Shown: positions 24,153 to 36,465 of the stretch, piece by piece
Layout: each line of letters opens with the position of its first letter
Position numbering within the stretch: the first letter of the stretch is position 1
Assembly: GCA_020064725.1 (NCBI GenBank)
Contig: JAGTWJ010000003.1
Span: 2,046,001 to 2,110,000 of the forward strand
Direction of reading: 5' to 3'
From: Drechslerella dactyloides
Taxonomy: Eukaryota; Ascomycota; Orbiliomycetes; Orbiliales; Orbiliaceae
Length of the DNA stretch: 64,000 nt
Translations under genes and position numbers: made by a program
The notes under the pieces: model-generated
What the model was told of the DNA's origin: nothing
Seen by the model: only the letters and a program-made list of their open reading frames with translations
Database searches by the model: none

Positions 24153-25318
24153 ATGTCGACAAACACAAAGCTCTGGGGGTCGGACTTCACCTCTACGGCC
24201 GTCATCCGCGAGGTCGCCCCGAACGTCACCACCGTCTCCGTCCCCTTCCTGCGCGTCGGCCTGCTCAAGTTCGGCGGCCGCGCGACCATCAGTATGTTCA
24301 TACAATACCCAACTACCCCGCCATACCACCCACTTCACATGCCAAAAACTTTGAAATCTCCACACCCCTGCCCTTAGTACATCCCTACACCTACCTATCG
24401 CGTACACCCATCCATCCATATACACTCCACACATATAGACACCATACACACATAAATTATACCATATAATATATATAATATAATACAATAGCTAACAGCA
24501 GAATACAGCCAAACTCTCCTCCGGCGGCCTCGTCGTCTTCTCACCAACACCGCTAACCGACGACGTCTCCGCCACCGTCACCGCCCTCGGCGGCCAAGTC
24601 TCCTACCTCGTCGCACCAGACCTCGAACACCACCTCAACATCGGCCCCTGGAAAGCCGCCTACCCGTCCGCCCGCGTCATCGGCCCAACATCCCTGTACA
24701 CAAAACGCCAAAAGCAAGGCAACGAAGACGTCCCCTTCGACTTCAGCCTGACGGCCACCAACAAGGGCGCAATGGAACTCCCCGCCGATCTAGCGGCCGA
24801 TTTTGACCTCGAGTTCTTCGACGGGCACATGTCGCAGGAAGTCGTGATGGTGCATCGTCCTTCGGGGACGCTGATGCAGGCGGATTTGATCTTCAATTTA
24901 CCCGCCCGCGAGCAGTTTAGTAAAGTCCCCGGTGACGCGGCCGCGGGGTTCTGGACGCGCGTGTCGATGCATCTGTTCACGTCGTTGAAGGGGAAGAGTC
25001 AGCAGCGGTTGATCTGGTATGCGTTTTCCAAGAACAGGACGTAAGTACCATCATTCGTTACCCCACCCCTCCCTCCCTCCCTCTCTACATTATACCGCAT
25101 CCCATCAGGATGGGTATAAAAGTGTTCATGGATGGCGGGCGGCTAATTGTGGGTGTAGGAGCTTCAATGCGAGTGTGAAGAGAGTCGACGGGTGGACATT
25201 CGACCGTATCATCCCCTGCCACGGCGACGTCGTCGAGACAGGCGGCAAGGACACTTTCCGCAGGCTGTTCGCATGGCATTTGGCCGCCGCCGAAGCCGAG
25301 GCTAAGAAGACGACGTGA
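24153..25318 (+). CDS. DUF4336-family protein
   Basis: Model: join(24153..24291,24509..25040,25159..25318), 276 aa, with introns of 217 and 118 bases. The body matches the DUF4336 family as I remember it: an N-terminal WTVSVPF-like strand (here TTVSVPFLRVGLLKFGG), then LVVFSPTPLT, the DLEHHLNIGPWKAAYP segment and a C-terminal IIPCHGD. The family resembles metallo-beta-lactamase folds. The DLEHH and PCHGD segments recall its metal-binding histidines, but no activity is established. There is no signal peptide, so the protein is probably cytosolic. The start has a reasonable context (GCCGCA before the ATG), and the model is in frame throughout. Confidence 0.85.
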
Positions 25319-25890
25319 ATCCGATCCGTAGTGTGAACGGAGTATCGGGGTCTGCTAGGACTGCAGTGTGCTATCTCTAATGTGGCTCTTTCGGTTGCGA
25401 GCGGGCGATTTGTAGTAGTTGCATGTTTGGTAATGTTGGATGTGGAGTTTACGGTGGTTATAATGGTTTACTGTATCTTGTTAGTTAATAATAATACTCT
25501 TTGTGATTTATATTTCTCCGGATCAAGGTGGGTGTCGATGGTGACCTTGAAATTCGAGGTAGTCCTTGTCGTAAAACTCGAATTGTAAACCCCATAAGTC
25601 TCATCGCGCGATATCGCGGCTGGTCAATCGATAACCCTTATATAATACAATAGCTGACCAGAAGAAGAAGCTACACTGGTCTCACACGCCAAAAATTTAA
25701 GCCAGCCAGTTTAAAAGAAGTGTGGCTTAGGTTCGATTACGAGATAATGAGATCGCGACATACCTGACCTTATCGATAATCGATTACTTGAGTCACGTTA
25801 TCTCGCGAAGCTAGTCCGCAGTCCTTTCGGTCTGCGAAGGGGGTTATGCTGATAGCACGTGAAAAGAGTGTCGGTCGAAAGATGCGGAAT

Positions 25891-25970
25891 TATACAAAAG
25901 GGTATGGAAAGGTATGAAAAGGTATGAAAAGGTACGAAGAGGTGTAGAAAGTTATAAAAGGGTATGGAAA
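25891..25970. repeat. Tandem array with exact 10-base period
   Basis: About eight units related to GGTATGAAAA follow without length change, so A-tracts repeat exactly every 10 bases. It is similar in style to the array at 10681-10770. Such phasing predicts curved DNA or a nucleosome-disfavouring element. Confidence 0.8.
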
Positions 25971-26770
25971 TATGCGGTAATAAAATATGAAATTAATTAT
26001 TGAGAGCACCAGAATAATAGGGTGAATTGATATGCCTATTTGGTTGCGAGTATTATTATAGTATCGGTCATCGGCGGGGAAGACTCATTGTACGCTATCT
26101 AGCACAATAATTGGTGTTATATTACAAAAATTATTAAAACCGTGCAAAAAGGCGGAATTCCACAAGTTGAGGAGGGTGTGGTAGCTCTGCAACTAGAAAT
26201 TCACCGCCATAACGACCGCCACGACCGCCGCCACCATTGTGGCGCCGGCTTTGGCTCACCAGCAGGATCTCAAAATGCTGTTCGCTTTGTTTCTTGCTCA
26301 GTGTCATGTACTCATTTTCTAATTATATGAACTTTCTGAGGACTTGTCTAACTTTATACACACTTCATAAGATCTCAGTCCGGTTAAGTCAGAAGCAACT
26401 TGAGTATATATCAATTACTTTAGGTAGCGCTACGGCTGTAAGCCACCATGCTTTACATCTCCAGGCTTTGTAAAAAGGCTAGTAAGGTCTCTGTTGAGTC
26501 GGCATTCGGCAGCTCTCCCTCGGTACTCGGGTATCCCCCATAGTCATGAATATTAAAGCTCTCGCATTTGTCCCGCGGAGCCAGCTCGCTGTCCTTTGAC
26601 AACACTTGCATTCATTTATGTGAAATGCGAAAGATTAATGCATTTTGAACCATGGTTATCAATTGGCTCTAGTACCAGTGACTTTTATATCACAGGCAGC
26701 CCGATACGCACTTTTAGTCGAGGTTTCAAGACCCCCCTCGCAGTTGGACAGGTATACACCTTAGGCTCCG

Positions 26771-26796
26771 CCGTCGCAGTCTGGCTCACACGACAG
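26771..26796. repeat. Half site of a dispersed hairpin
   Basis: The sequence GCCGTCGCAGTCTGGCTC and its continuation closely match the loop and right arm of the hairpin inside the intron at 36684-36744. The opposite arm was not found next to it. This looks like a decayed copy of the same element. Confidence 0.5.
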
Positions 26797-28950
26797 CCAT
26801 TCGATGAGATGAGTTCAGCTTTCATCCGCCCACATCTTGTGTTCCTAAGTATACATTTCGATGACCGTACGTAATACGTGCTGTCTCATAAACTAGGCTG
26901 CTATGCATGTGATGATGTTAGTATGCACGCCGTGCAGGAACGATCCAGAAGCCTCGTATGTATGCGCATCACGCAAGCAAATCGCCACCGGCAGTTCTGT
27001 TGCATGATTCTTAGAGTTTTAACCTGACGCATCAGCCTGCACCACGCGAGCTCGAGATGTCGTATCCGCGATCGATGAACAGCCGATTCTGCTACATGAT
27101 TCGCAGAGGGTTGACACAAGCCCAAGCGCCGCGGCGGGCCCAAGACGTCGTAACGTTCCGTGACACCTGTGATCGGCGCGACTAGCGGCTTGTGGGCTGT
27201 GAGTTTTGCCGCCAAGCCGGAGGGCAAGCGTCTCCCAAGACCGCCGCGGTTATAAGTTCCTGTAGGCAGCTTCGAGTTGGACCGATTTACGAGGTCAAGC
27301 GTATTGGCAGATGGCCATGGCGCGACGCCTACCCGCCATGTTTGGTTAGCAGAGAGCCCCCGAGGTGTCAGTTCGAGGATATCCTGTCGAGTCTCGTCGC
27401 GGAATATCGATATCGATGTCACAGGTTATAGCCGGCTGGCTGTATACTATTCTAGCGTCGGTATACGTATCCGCCTAGATCTGCTGGGTATACGGGACCA
27501 GGTCAGCCCCTCAACCGCTAGTTTCAAAGCCCTCAAGACCTTGCTCGATCCTGTCAAGATTGCGGGTTTTTGCATTCTCGTTCTCGGCAACGTGCTAGTA
27601 GATAGGTACTCTCACCTTGCACAGGCGGATCTCACTGAGACGACGACCGCGCCTACGAGCTACGTCGACGACAACACATTCCCACCTGTTGCATTCTTGC
27701 GAGACGGCGCTCTCGGAATTTTGTGCTTCTCTGCGGAGAATTAAAAATTTTTCTCGTCGGTCGACATCTGGATCAGAAAGTCTCACCCGCTCATTTCCCG
27801 CGCAGAAGCGGCGAAACAATTCCTTCCCGTGGCGGTCGTGAGCTGCCTCCCAGTCTCGGGGGCCGCGACCTGAGCTCTTGGCGGGTCAGGACCGGAAGAC
27901 TAGCTGCCTCGGCAGCTGCCGAGTTCCCCAATTAGACAAAGCCGCCATCCGCATAACCTTCGTCTGGGGACGCTGGCGCTCGCAAAACCAACCCTTGGCA
28001 ATATACCGACAAGAGTGCCAGGTGATGCCTCGAACGCCCGCCTGCCACAACCGAACCCGCCCCTCGCGTTCGGGAAGGTTGGAGACGAAAACGCGAAATT
28101 TCATCTTCGACCTGTCGCAGGCACTACCACCTCCCCGCCTGCCTTTGTTCCTTCGAACCTTCGACCGCACATTCGAGCCGTTGGTGCGCATGGCCACCTG
28201 CAGGTGCCGCCAACCGTTCATGCGCGGTTGCCTGGATTGTCATATTGCGGCGGAGTTGGCTTGGGTTGAACTTTGTTCTTGGAGAATTTTCTGTGCAGGA
28301 TGCAGGGACGCAGCTTGACGTCGAGGACCTGTTCGAGGGGTAGCTTGCTTCTGCGACGGGTTACAGTACCCCTCGAGGAAGCTCCTCGAAGTTGCATCTT
28401 GTCATTTCATTATTATATTTTTTTTCTTGACTCTTTTTTTATCTCCCTGGTGGTGTGCGAAAGAGACAATTTTTTCCTTACCCAACCAACAACAAAGATG
28501 AGCAAGTGGTGGATACAGCGAAAATGCATGTCCTCGTAGTCTGAGATTGGTTCGGACGATCGATTGCAGGGTCCATAGCTAGGACTTTCGGGGTCGCTGA
28601 TCCGCCGAGCCTTGGGCTCCATGGTCCAGTTTAGTGAATACGAGCAAAGGGAAGGTGTATCAACCGCTTCATATTCGCCACTATAGATGGAATGGTCTCC
28701 TCGGAGCCATGAAAGGCCGTCAGGTCGATTCGAGTATATAGTCATGCGCCCACCGCTGGTCTCCCATATTGTTTTAAAACCCTCCCACGGCCCTCGATGC
28801 GCATCCGCTTGAACTTGCGCAAATAAGGATTCACACGGCACCGACGGTCCTCCAGCACATCTTTCTGTCTTTAGAAACTCGACCGTCTATATCACACCGA
28901 CGAGCGCACCGCGCTGCAGCCGGTCGACTTTCAAGCGACCCCTCAAACCG

Positions 28951-30909
28951 ATGGCGGAAGAAAAGAACACCGCCCATGTGGGCGTGCCGACTTCATCGTC
29001 GTCTGGTGATTCGATTCCGCTCGATAGCAGCGCTGCACACACTGAGCAGCTGAGCTTCTGGACGAGGATGGGTTGCACACCCGAGTCGTTCAAGCCGCGA
29101 TCCGTGGCGGATAAGCACAATCAGTTGAACCAGACGCTGAAGTCGCGACATATGAACATGATTGCTATCGGTATGTGCCTGCATCGACTCGTATTTCCCC
29201 GTCGTGTATATCCAAATCCACGACTCTTATATGATGGGTGATGACTAATATATATGGTGCGGGTAGGTGGATCCATCGGTGCAGGGTTGTTCGTCGGGTC
29301 CGGTGGCGCGCTGGCGACAGGTGGTCCGGCGTCCCTGATCATTGACTATTCGATCATCGGTATCATGATTTTCAACGTCGTGTACGCGTTGGGCGAGATG
29401 GCGATTATGTATCCGATTTCCGGTGGTTTCTACGTCTACTCTGGTCGCTTCATTGACCCCTCCTGGGGTTTCGCTATGGGGTATGTTCTGACCGCGAGTA
29501 GACAGCCGAAAAGGGCGACTTGTTTTGAGGAGTGAAACGCTGACGTCTCGCGATAGCTGGTGTTACTTTGCGCAATGGGCTATCATCCTGCCGTTCGAAA
29601 TTATCGTCGCTTCCGAATGTATAAAGTTCTGGCGGGACGATTTGAGTCCCGGGATCTGGTACACCATGTTTTTGGCAACGATTCTCCTGGTAAACGTCTT
29701 TGGTGTGCTCGGCTACGGTGAAGAAGAGTTCTGGAGCAGTCTGCTCAAGTTGGCAGCTGTTGTCAGCTTCCTGTTTGCCGGTCTCATCTTTGTGCTGGGT
29801 GGTGGACCCGAGAACGGACAGTTCAACAGCTACTGGGGAGCTAGGTATGTGCTTACTTCGGTTGATTATATATCATTTTGAGACGGCGTGCTGACGGCTC
29901 GGGATGTATATTTAGACTCTGGAAGGATCCGGGTGCTTTCCGCAACGGGTTCCAGGGTTTCTGCAGCGTCTTCGTCACGGCGGCGTTCTCCTTCGCTGGT
30001 ACCGAGCTGGTTGGTCTTGCTGCTGCTGAGTCCAAGACACCTCTCAAGTCGCTCCCGTCCGCCGTCAAGCAGGTCTTCTGGCGGATCACGCTCTTCTATA
30101 TCCTTTCGCTCCTGTTCATCGGTCTCCTGATTCCGTCCAATGACAAGCAACTCTTCGGCTCCGGAAACTTCATCGACACGACTGCCTCTCCCATGGTGCT
30201 GGTTGCAAACCGAGCCGGCATTCCCGGGTATGCGTCCTTCCTGAACGCCGTCATCCTCGTCTCCGTCGTGTCGATTGGTAACTCCGGCGTCTTCGGCGCC
30301 TCGCGAACCCTCTGCGCGCTGTCTGAGCAGGGCTACGCACCCAAGCTCTTCTCCTACGTCGACAAGGCGGGCAGACCGCTGCCGGCTACCGTCCTGCTGA
30401 TCAGCATCGGGTGCCTCGCATACGTCGGTCTCACGCCAAGGGGAGTCGAGATCTTTGACTGGCTGCTGGCGCTGTCCGGTCTCTCGGCACTGTTCACCTG
30501 GGGGTCGATTTGCTACTGCCATATCCGCTTCAGGGCCGCTTGGAAGGCCCAAGGACGCACCTTGGACGAAATCCCGTTCAAGGCCGCCTTCGGTGTCGTC
30601 GGCTCCTGGATCGGCTTGGGTATCATCGTTGTCGTCTTGATTGCGCAGTTCTACGTTGCACTGTTCCCGCCGGCGTTGGAAGGAAAGCTAAACTCTGCAA
30701 CTGGCTTTTTCAAGGCGTATCTCGCCTTCTTTGTCACGCTGGCCTTCTGGGCCATCGGGTACTTCTGGAAAGGCGGCGGTCTGATCAAGCCCCTCGACGT
30801 CGATCTGGACGCTGGCCTGAAGGAGGTTGATTGGGAGGCTCATCGCGCCGAGCAGGATAGGCGGAGGAACGCGCCGACATGGAAGAGGATTCTATATATG
30901 TTCGGTTAA
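28951..30909 (+). CDS. Amino-acid permease (APC superfamily, fungal YAT type)
   Basis: Model: join(28951..29170,29267..29480,29557..29844,29916..30909), 571 aa, with three introns of 71-96 bases. The product should be a plasma-membrane proton symporter with about twelve helices. Family marks include HMNMIAIGGSIGAGLFVGSG at the first helix, GEMAIMYPISGGF after helix two, and SFAGTELVGLAAAESK around helix six. The N-terminal cytosolic tail is about 75 residues and the C-terminal tail ends KRILYMFG, both usual for the family. Which amino acid is carried cannot be told from the sequence. All splice junctions fall in the conserved core and restore it exactly. Strong GC-ending codon use contrasts with the AT-rich first 10 kb. 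A long antisense frame over exon 4 is a shadow. Confidence 0.93.
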
Positions 30910-33134
30910 GGGGCTCATTTGCAATCGTTGTTCGCGACCGGGATTTCGGTGGGATGCAGTGGCATCATTATATCAAGCATCTGCGTTTAATATTTGTATA
31001 TACTTGAATTTCATATTTGCTTTCATTTTGCGTAACGGAAGTTTGCTCGTGGGATTTTGTCCGATTCGGCACGTACAATATCCTAGTTAGCCGGTGGGTT
31101 AATAATCAGGATGTATTATTGAATGGCGGGTGCGTGGTTCCGGTAAGGCTTATTTCGTACCAAGAGATCAAGCTATTGAACACAAGTCGTCATTCGTATT
31201 CCAAAGAATTGGAATCCTTCAGACTCGAGCCTTGTTGAAGGCCTAAACCGGTCATATAATCCTCTCGTTTTCGTAGAAGCACGCTCTCACGCTTGTGAGA
31301 AAATAGCCTTCTCGTGGCTTGTCGGGTGCATATGTGGGGCGTCGCTGTTAGGCACCAGACAGGCGTCAAGGCGGCGGGTTGCATCTAAAATACAGGTCGG
31401 AGGGATATCTAGATGGGCCCCCGAGGCGCGCGCCCCACATCATGCTGAGAAATCAATTGCGGCGGCGTCCTAATGTATTTGCCAGCCGAGCTCTGTTAAA
31501 CTCCCGCCAGTCTGGAACGCAGGTGGCAATTTTGTAAAGGAAGATTCGAGGCCATGGGGTTGAAATCCGATGCCACGACAGCCGACAGTGCAGCTTGCAA
31601 AGCTTGAGGATCAGCCCGCCGAGCGACCAAGAACAGGCAGTCTCGCGGTCTCGAGGCAGCTGTTTTTACGTATTTTCGAACGCTGCCTCCTTGCATCAAG
31701 AGATAAAGAGGCCGACAGTCCTTGGCAAGCAAACTGGCGGGTAGCCTGTTTATCAAATTAGTATATTCTCGGCCTTGAATCGCGGTCATCAGGTTGCCCG
31801 TTGGCCAACCTTTTGCGCTTTTGCGAGACAATTACGGATGGGACCCTAGTCGAGAGCCGGGTTCGGGCCCGGCCCCAAGATCAGGAGGCTGGCTTGTCTT
31901 GTCTTGTCTGGCTTGTTTATTGGCTTCCACGCTTTGGGCCCAATGCTTAAGTGCGCCGGAGTTCCGACACAGGAGAAACTATTCCCGTCGTAAATTCCGC
32001 TGACTGGAACTCTAGTATCGGATGCGGTGGATAATAGCTCCTAGATGTGTCCCTTATCGCAGCCGTAGATATCGAATATGCAGGCTGGGTCTTTTGCCTT
32101 CAAAAGGCTTGTCGCCATGCAACATACCTGCATCTTCTGACTGCGGCACGTTGTTCTGCGGCTGAACCAACCAAGACATTCGGACGGATGTGTTTGGCCG
32201 AGAACAAACAATGCACAAAATACTTACTTTAAAGTTGCCTTGCGATGCACCCTAGCCTCGCGAAAGACTTCGATCACCCGTTCCCTCTGGCATGCATGTA
32301 GGTTCCATTGATCGTAAAAAATGCTGGCCTCGAGGCTAAATGTGCATGTGCAAATGCATGCCGGGGCCTGCATGCTGTACGGCGTATACACTTGGATGTC
32401 TCTGAATCGAGAAGTGAAGCGGTAACCAGCAGATTTTCTCCCAATTTGCGCCGCCTCCGGCGTATCGTCTGCATTAAAACGTGTCCTGCGATTGCCCACG
32501 TTCACTAAACAGCAGTCAGCGTGAGACGCCCTCGCCTCGTATTTATTGCATCTGTTAGTGAAGTTCGGGCCCGAAGTCAAAGCCCGTCGCTAGGAAACAG
32601 ACTGCGGGAGTATCGGAACCAGGGCCCACCAGATCCCTCAGCCAATTTCGTTTCGCAGGATCACACACACACAACGAAGAAAGCAGGAAATGTAGCGCCG
32701 AACCCTCAGCCGTTTTCCAGGCGCTATGCCAAGTTGGCCATGGGTATTTCTAATAATTTTTCTCCCACGGCCGGCCGATACAAAATAGGCTCGGGCAGCA
32801 GTGGTCTGCCATGCCTGTCGCACAAAGCCGGCTAGCAAGATGCTGCCCTTCTCAGCCTGCGGCTCTGGTCAGTTGAAGAGCCTGCCCCCTTTAGCAAGCA
32901 GCCAACAGCCGCTGAAACGAAGCCTGCTTTCCGGGGTGGGTGCTGCGTCGCAATCCCTTAAGAACCGATCGCTCCCGCTTCTTCCTTGGCTCGACCTTGC
33001 ATCGTTTCCTCCTTCCAAGAGGGCTGAACTCACAACGTTTGGATTTGGATCGATCTTACATATATCCTAGGAGGGCCGACCAATTGTGGTTATTATAAGC
33101 ATTCTGGGGAATCCGGCTGGACAAATTAGCAACG
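30910..33134. other. Intergenic, 2.2 kb, no gene seen
   Basis: Short frames only, on both strands. No domain, RNA gene or strong repeat was seen. Confidence 0.45.
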
Positions 33135-35502
33135 ATGAGGTTTGCGACGGCTTTTGCGGCTGCGTCGATATGTCTGGCGACGACGGAGGGTCTCAAATTC
33201 CAGCTGTACAGTAGTCTGGGGAATCCTGTGGAGGCAGCCCGGGACCTGACAAAACGGGCTTCGACGATTAGCACGACGTTCAAATACGCTGTGAGTACTG
33301 CCAGCGAAGGAGTTATCTCTCGTTCAAGAAGCGGATAGACTGACAAGAGGCTTACGCGTACACGGATAGGCCCCGCAATTCTCGTACTATGTCGACATTC
33401 TTGTTGGTAAGTCGCAGTTGACGTTCCATCCCTCGTCTCCCCGCGAGCGTTTTCCTTCAGCGTGTTGTGTGACAGACTGCGACCAAACTTGCGGTAGCGT
33501 GCTGCTGCTTTTATACACACCTCTGTAAAATGAGGAAGCTGTAGCTGTCCCCGCGCATAATCCGTTATAGACCAGTTATCGATAAGATCAAGGCCACCAT
33601 CGCTCTCATGCGCGCACTCCGATAGAATGCATATCTCCGGGCGGAATTAAAGTCGCCAACCGCGAAGATGACATGTGGCTGACAGCGCGATTAACCGACT
33701 GCAGGTTCCGCGCACGAGTTCGTTCGATTAAGACTGAGTTCCGACCCTTTCACCTGGTTCCCGGGTCCGTTGAAGACGAAGAACTTTTGCGCCAACGCTA
33801 CGAACTACAACCAATGCGTCCAGTACAACTTCTCGAGCAGCTGTAAGTGTATTGCTATAGTCGCGGGGTTGATTTATGCGACCAACCTTTATCGCGACTT
33901 GCCTGCTGACTTTGTTTTAAACAGTCGACCCGGCTGGCTCGAATACGTTCGTAAACTTAAGCTCCACCCTCAACCTGACCTCTTCGGACCCGAGATACTA
34001 TGCCCTCGGCTACTACGGGCAGGACACCCTGCAGATTGGGCAGACAGAAGTCGATAAAGTCCCGATTGGTATCGCAACCGACTACACAAGAACGCCACAG
34101 CTCGGCATGGGCATTGGCGGATCTGGATCGACCGAGAAAACCCTCCTGCGAACCATGTTGGATGAAAAGGTCATTAACGTGCTCGCCTACGGCCTCTACC
34201 TCAACGACTATGGTACGTATTACTGTTGCGATTGATGTATCGATATATGGCCGTGGCTGACAGATTGGCACAGACACGAACAGCAGCGAGCTGACCATTG
34301 GAGCTGTCGACACCGCTAAATACAGTGGCAACCTGATTACCTTTGAATCGTCCGGCACCACGACCGTACAGCTACAGAACCTCCAGTACGACGTTGGCGA
34401 TGGCAATCCTCAGACTCTTGCAACGAGCTGGAATGCCAATGTCGAGTTCAGCACAGGGTGAGCAAACACTGGTACTCCTGAATAACGTTCGTTTTTTGAT
34501 GCAGTATCGCTAATATGCATGCATGTGCGCGCTAGTCTGCTTTACTTCCCCGACGGCCCGTTGCAAGCGATCGTTGGCGACGTCGACGCCTACCTGGACT
34601 CCACATACGGCGGGTACCTTACCGACTGCAGCTACCGCTTCAGCAACAGGACCCTCATCTTCAACTTTGACGGCATGACCATCAACGTCCCCGCGAGCCA
34701 ATGGATCGTCCCTGCTTTCACCGTGGCCGGCTACCAGACCACCCTCCGGAACAGCCAGACACCTGCCTGCATCGTCCTCGTCGACTCCATGGACAACTAT
34801 GCCCTCGCCGCGCAGGCCGGGTACACCGCCGTGCTCGGTATGCCATTTGTTCGCGCGACATATCTCGTCCACGACTTTACAAACCAGCAGACCAGCTTTG
34901 CACAAGCCAAGCTTAACGCCACCGACTCCCAGCTAAAGAGCCTGGGCACCGACGGTGTCGCTCCCTTTGCCACTGCTGTTCCCTCAACCTCACTGAACCC
35001 GAGCTCCATCAATCCGACCAGCACCACGAGTAACACCGCCACATCCAGCGCTGGGCAAAGCGGCGGTGGGGAGTCGAAATCCAACGCCGGCCCAATCGCA
35101 GGCGGTGTTGTCGGCGGCATCGCAGTCATCGGTCTTGCCATTGGTGCATTCTTCTTCTTCCGCCGCCGCCAGGACAAGAAGGTGCCGCCAGAGCAGCCTC
35201 AACCGCCCATGGACCAGTCCCAGCAGCAGCAGTTCCAGGGGTACAACCAAGGATACAACAACTACGGCCAAGGCGGCTACAATGAGCAATATGGCCAGGC
35301 CCCCAATCTGCCGAACAAGGGCTATGCAGCGCCGGTATCTCCCGGCCCGCACAGCGCATACCCGCAACCTAGCCCGATCAGTGAGATGTCCGGCAATCCG
35401 ATGGATCCTGGTCGGATGGCTCCTTCGGCTGCCCCAGCCAATATGTCGGAGCTTCCATCACCGAAGCATGAGGTGCCCGTCGAACTGCCTGGCCACCAGT
35501 AG
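33135..35502 (+). CDS. Membrane-anchored pepsin-fold protein lacking both catalytic aspartates
   Basis: Model: join(33135..33290,33370..33406,33705..33842,33925..34212,34274..34457,34536..35502), 589 aa. It has a signal peptide (about 1-19), a two-lobed aspartic-protease fold, a Ser/Thr-rich linker, one membrane helix (about 453-475) followed by RRR, and a Gln/Gly/Tyr/Asn- and Pro-rich cytosolic tail. Family marks remain: FSYYVDILVG, FDPAGSNTF, the paired cysteines of lobe two and the YLVHDFTN segment. But the first DTGSS motif is replaced by LSSDPFTWFPG, with Leu75 at the Asp position, and the second DTG is STG (Ser266). Both introns near these sites join in frame, so mis-splicing does not explain the loss. 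It looks like a yapsin/OPS-type cell-surface protein turned into a non-catalytic receptor-like or structural protein. The role is inferred. Confidence 0.85.
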
Positions 35503-36465
35503 TACACTGTCCAGATCATTGTCTTACCATAAACATTAACGACAGGCTAGACCACAGTCTGCTGTCGAAAGGTTCAGTATAAAGGAATGGTGAGATGTGG
35601 AGGTATAGCTGGGATGTTTCAGCTTGGATTCTAGCATGCATGCGTTTCGCCGTCGCCGTCATCGTCACCGCTATCGCAATTGTTTTGGAGCTTATATATA
35701 TATCATTCATTGCGATTCCCTTTCGCCTATCCGTCTATACCTCATACGCCGTTGCCTTTTGTTGGCATTTTCGTTATATTACCGGCATATAACCGACCGC
35801 CACCTCGCGATCGATCCTTATAATATGCATATATGTGCATTACGTTCGCCTGCATTGTCATATGGACTTCTGGAGCCGCTCTCCCGGTCTTGTGTACATT
35901 TTTCTTTCACACCCAAATCCTCATGCTTTTTTTTATCAAGTCGATTCGGGTTCTATCGATATCCAAGTATTTCCTTACTTATCTTTTTGCTGTCGCTGCC
36001 GCGCTGGAGCAGCTAGTTAGCTTGCAGACAATTCTTTCTCCAAGCATTTCCTTATAACATACTTTATCCTTGTTCTCCTGATGTGGTGTTATCCTTTTTT
36101 TTCCTTCCTATATATTAACGCACGTATGTAATGCTTGTGGGGTCAATAGTATAGTACTTAACCTAGGTATGCAGATGGTTTTCAATGATAAGTGTAACTT
36201 TAGACTCAAAATCGCTCGTCTATTTTCCGAAAGTGTAGATGCCGTGTGGTATTTTAGTATGGCGAGGTTGCGTTTCAACGCAGAAGCCCGCAAACCGACT
36301 CTCGGTCAGCCTTATCCGGCACTCACGGGAGCATGACCTATGTCTGGGAGTAACGGGTAAGCACGAGTTCCACGCATGGTCCTCAATCGACAGTCGAATA
36401 TTGCCTACAGAGTCGTCGACCCCGTATATTGTACTTAATTACAACTATCGACGACACCAGACGCC
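35503..36465. other. Intergenic, no gene seen
   Basis: AT- and T-rich sequence with short frames only, containing the 3' end of the pepsin-fold gene and the 5' region of the next gene. Confidence 0.5.

Larger units (their letters stand above)
25319..28950. other. Intergenic, 3.6 kb, no supported gene
   Basis: Contains a 10-base-period A-tract array (25891-25970) and a half copy of a dispersed hairpin (26771-26796). Open frames at 26901-27422 (minus) and 27277-27744 and 27878-28318 (plus) overlap, lack domains, and look like GC-rich chance frames. The final 400 bases hold the permease leader. Confidence 0.45.

Noticed and set aside
27277..28318. Several GC-rich plus-strand frames upstream of the permease
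   Set aside because: Overlapping frames on both strands with no domain; typical chance frames in GC-rich DNA.
29866..30552. 228-codon frame antisense to the permease
   Set aside because: It mirrors the GC-rich third positions of the permease exon; it is hydrophilic, charged and without domain, so it is a shadow.
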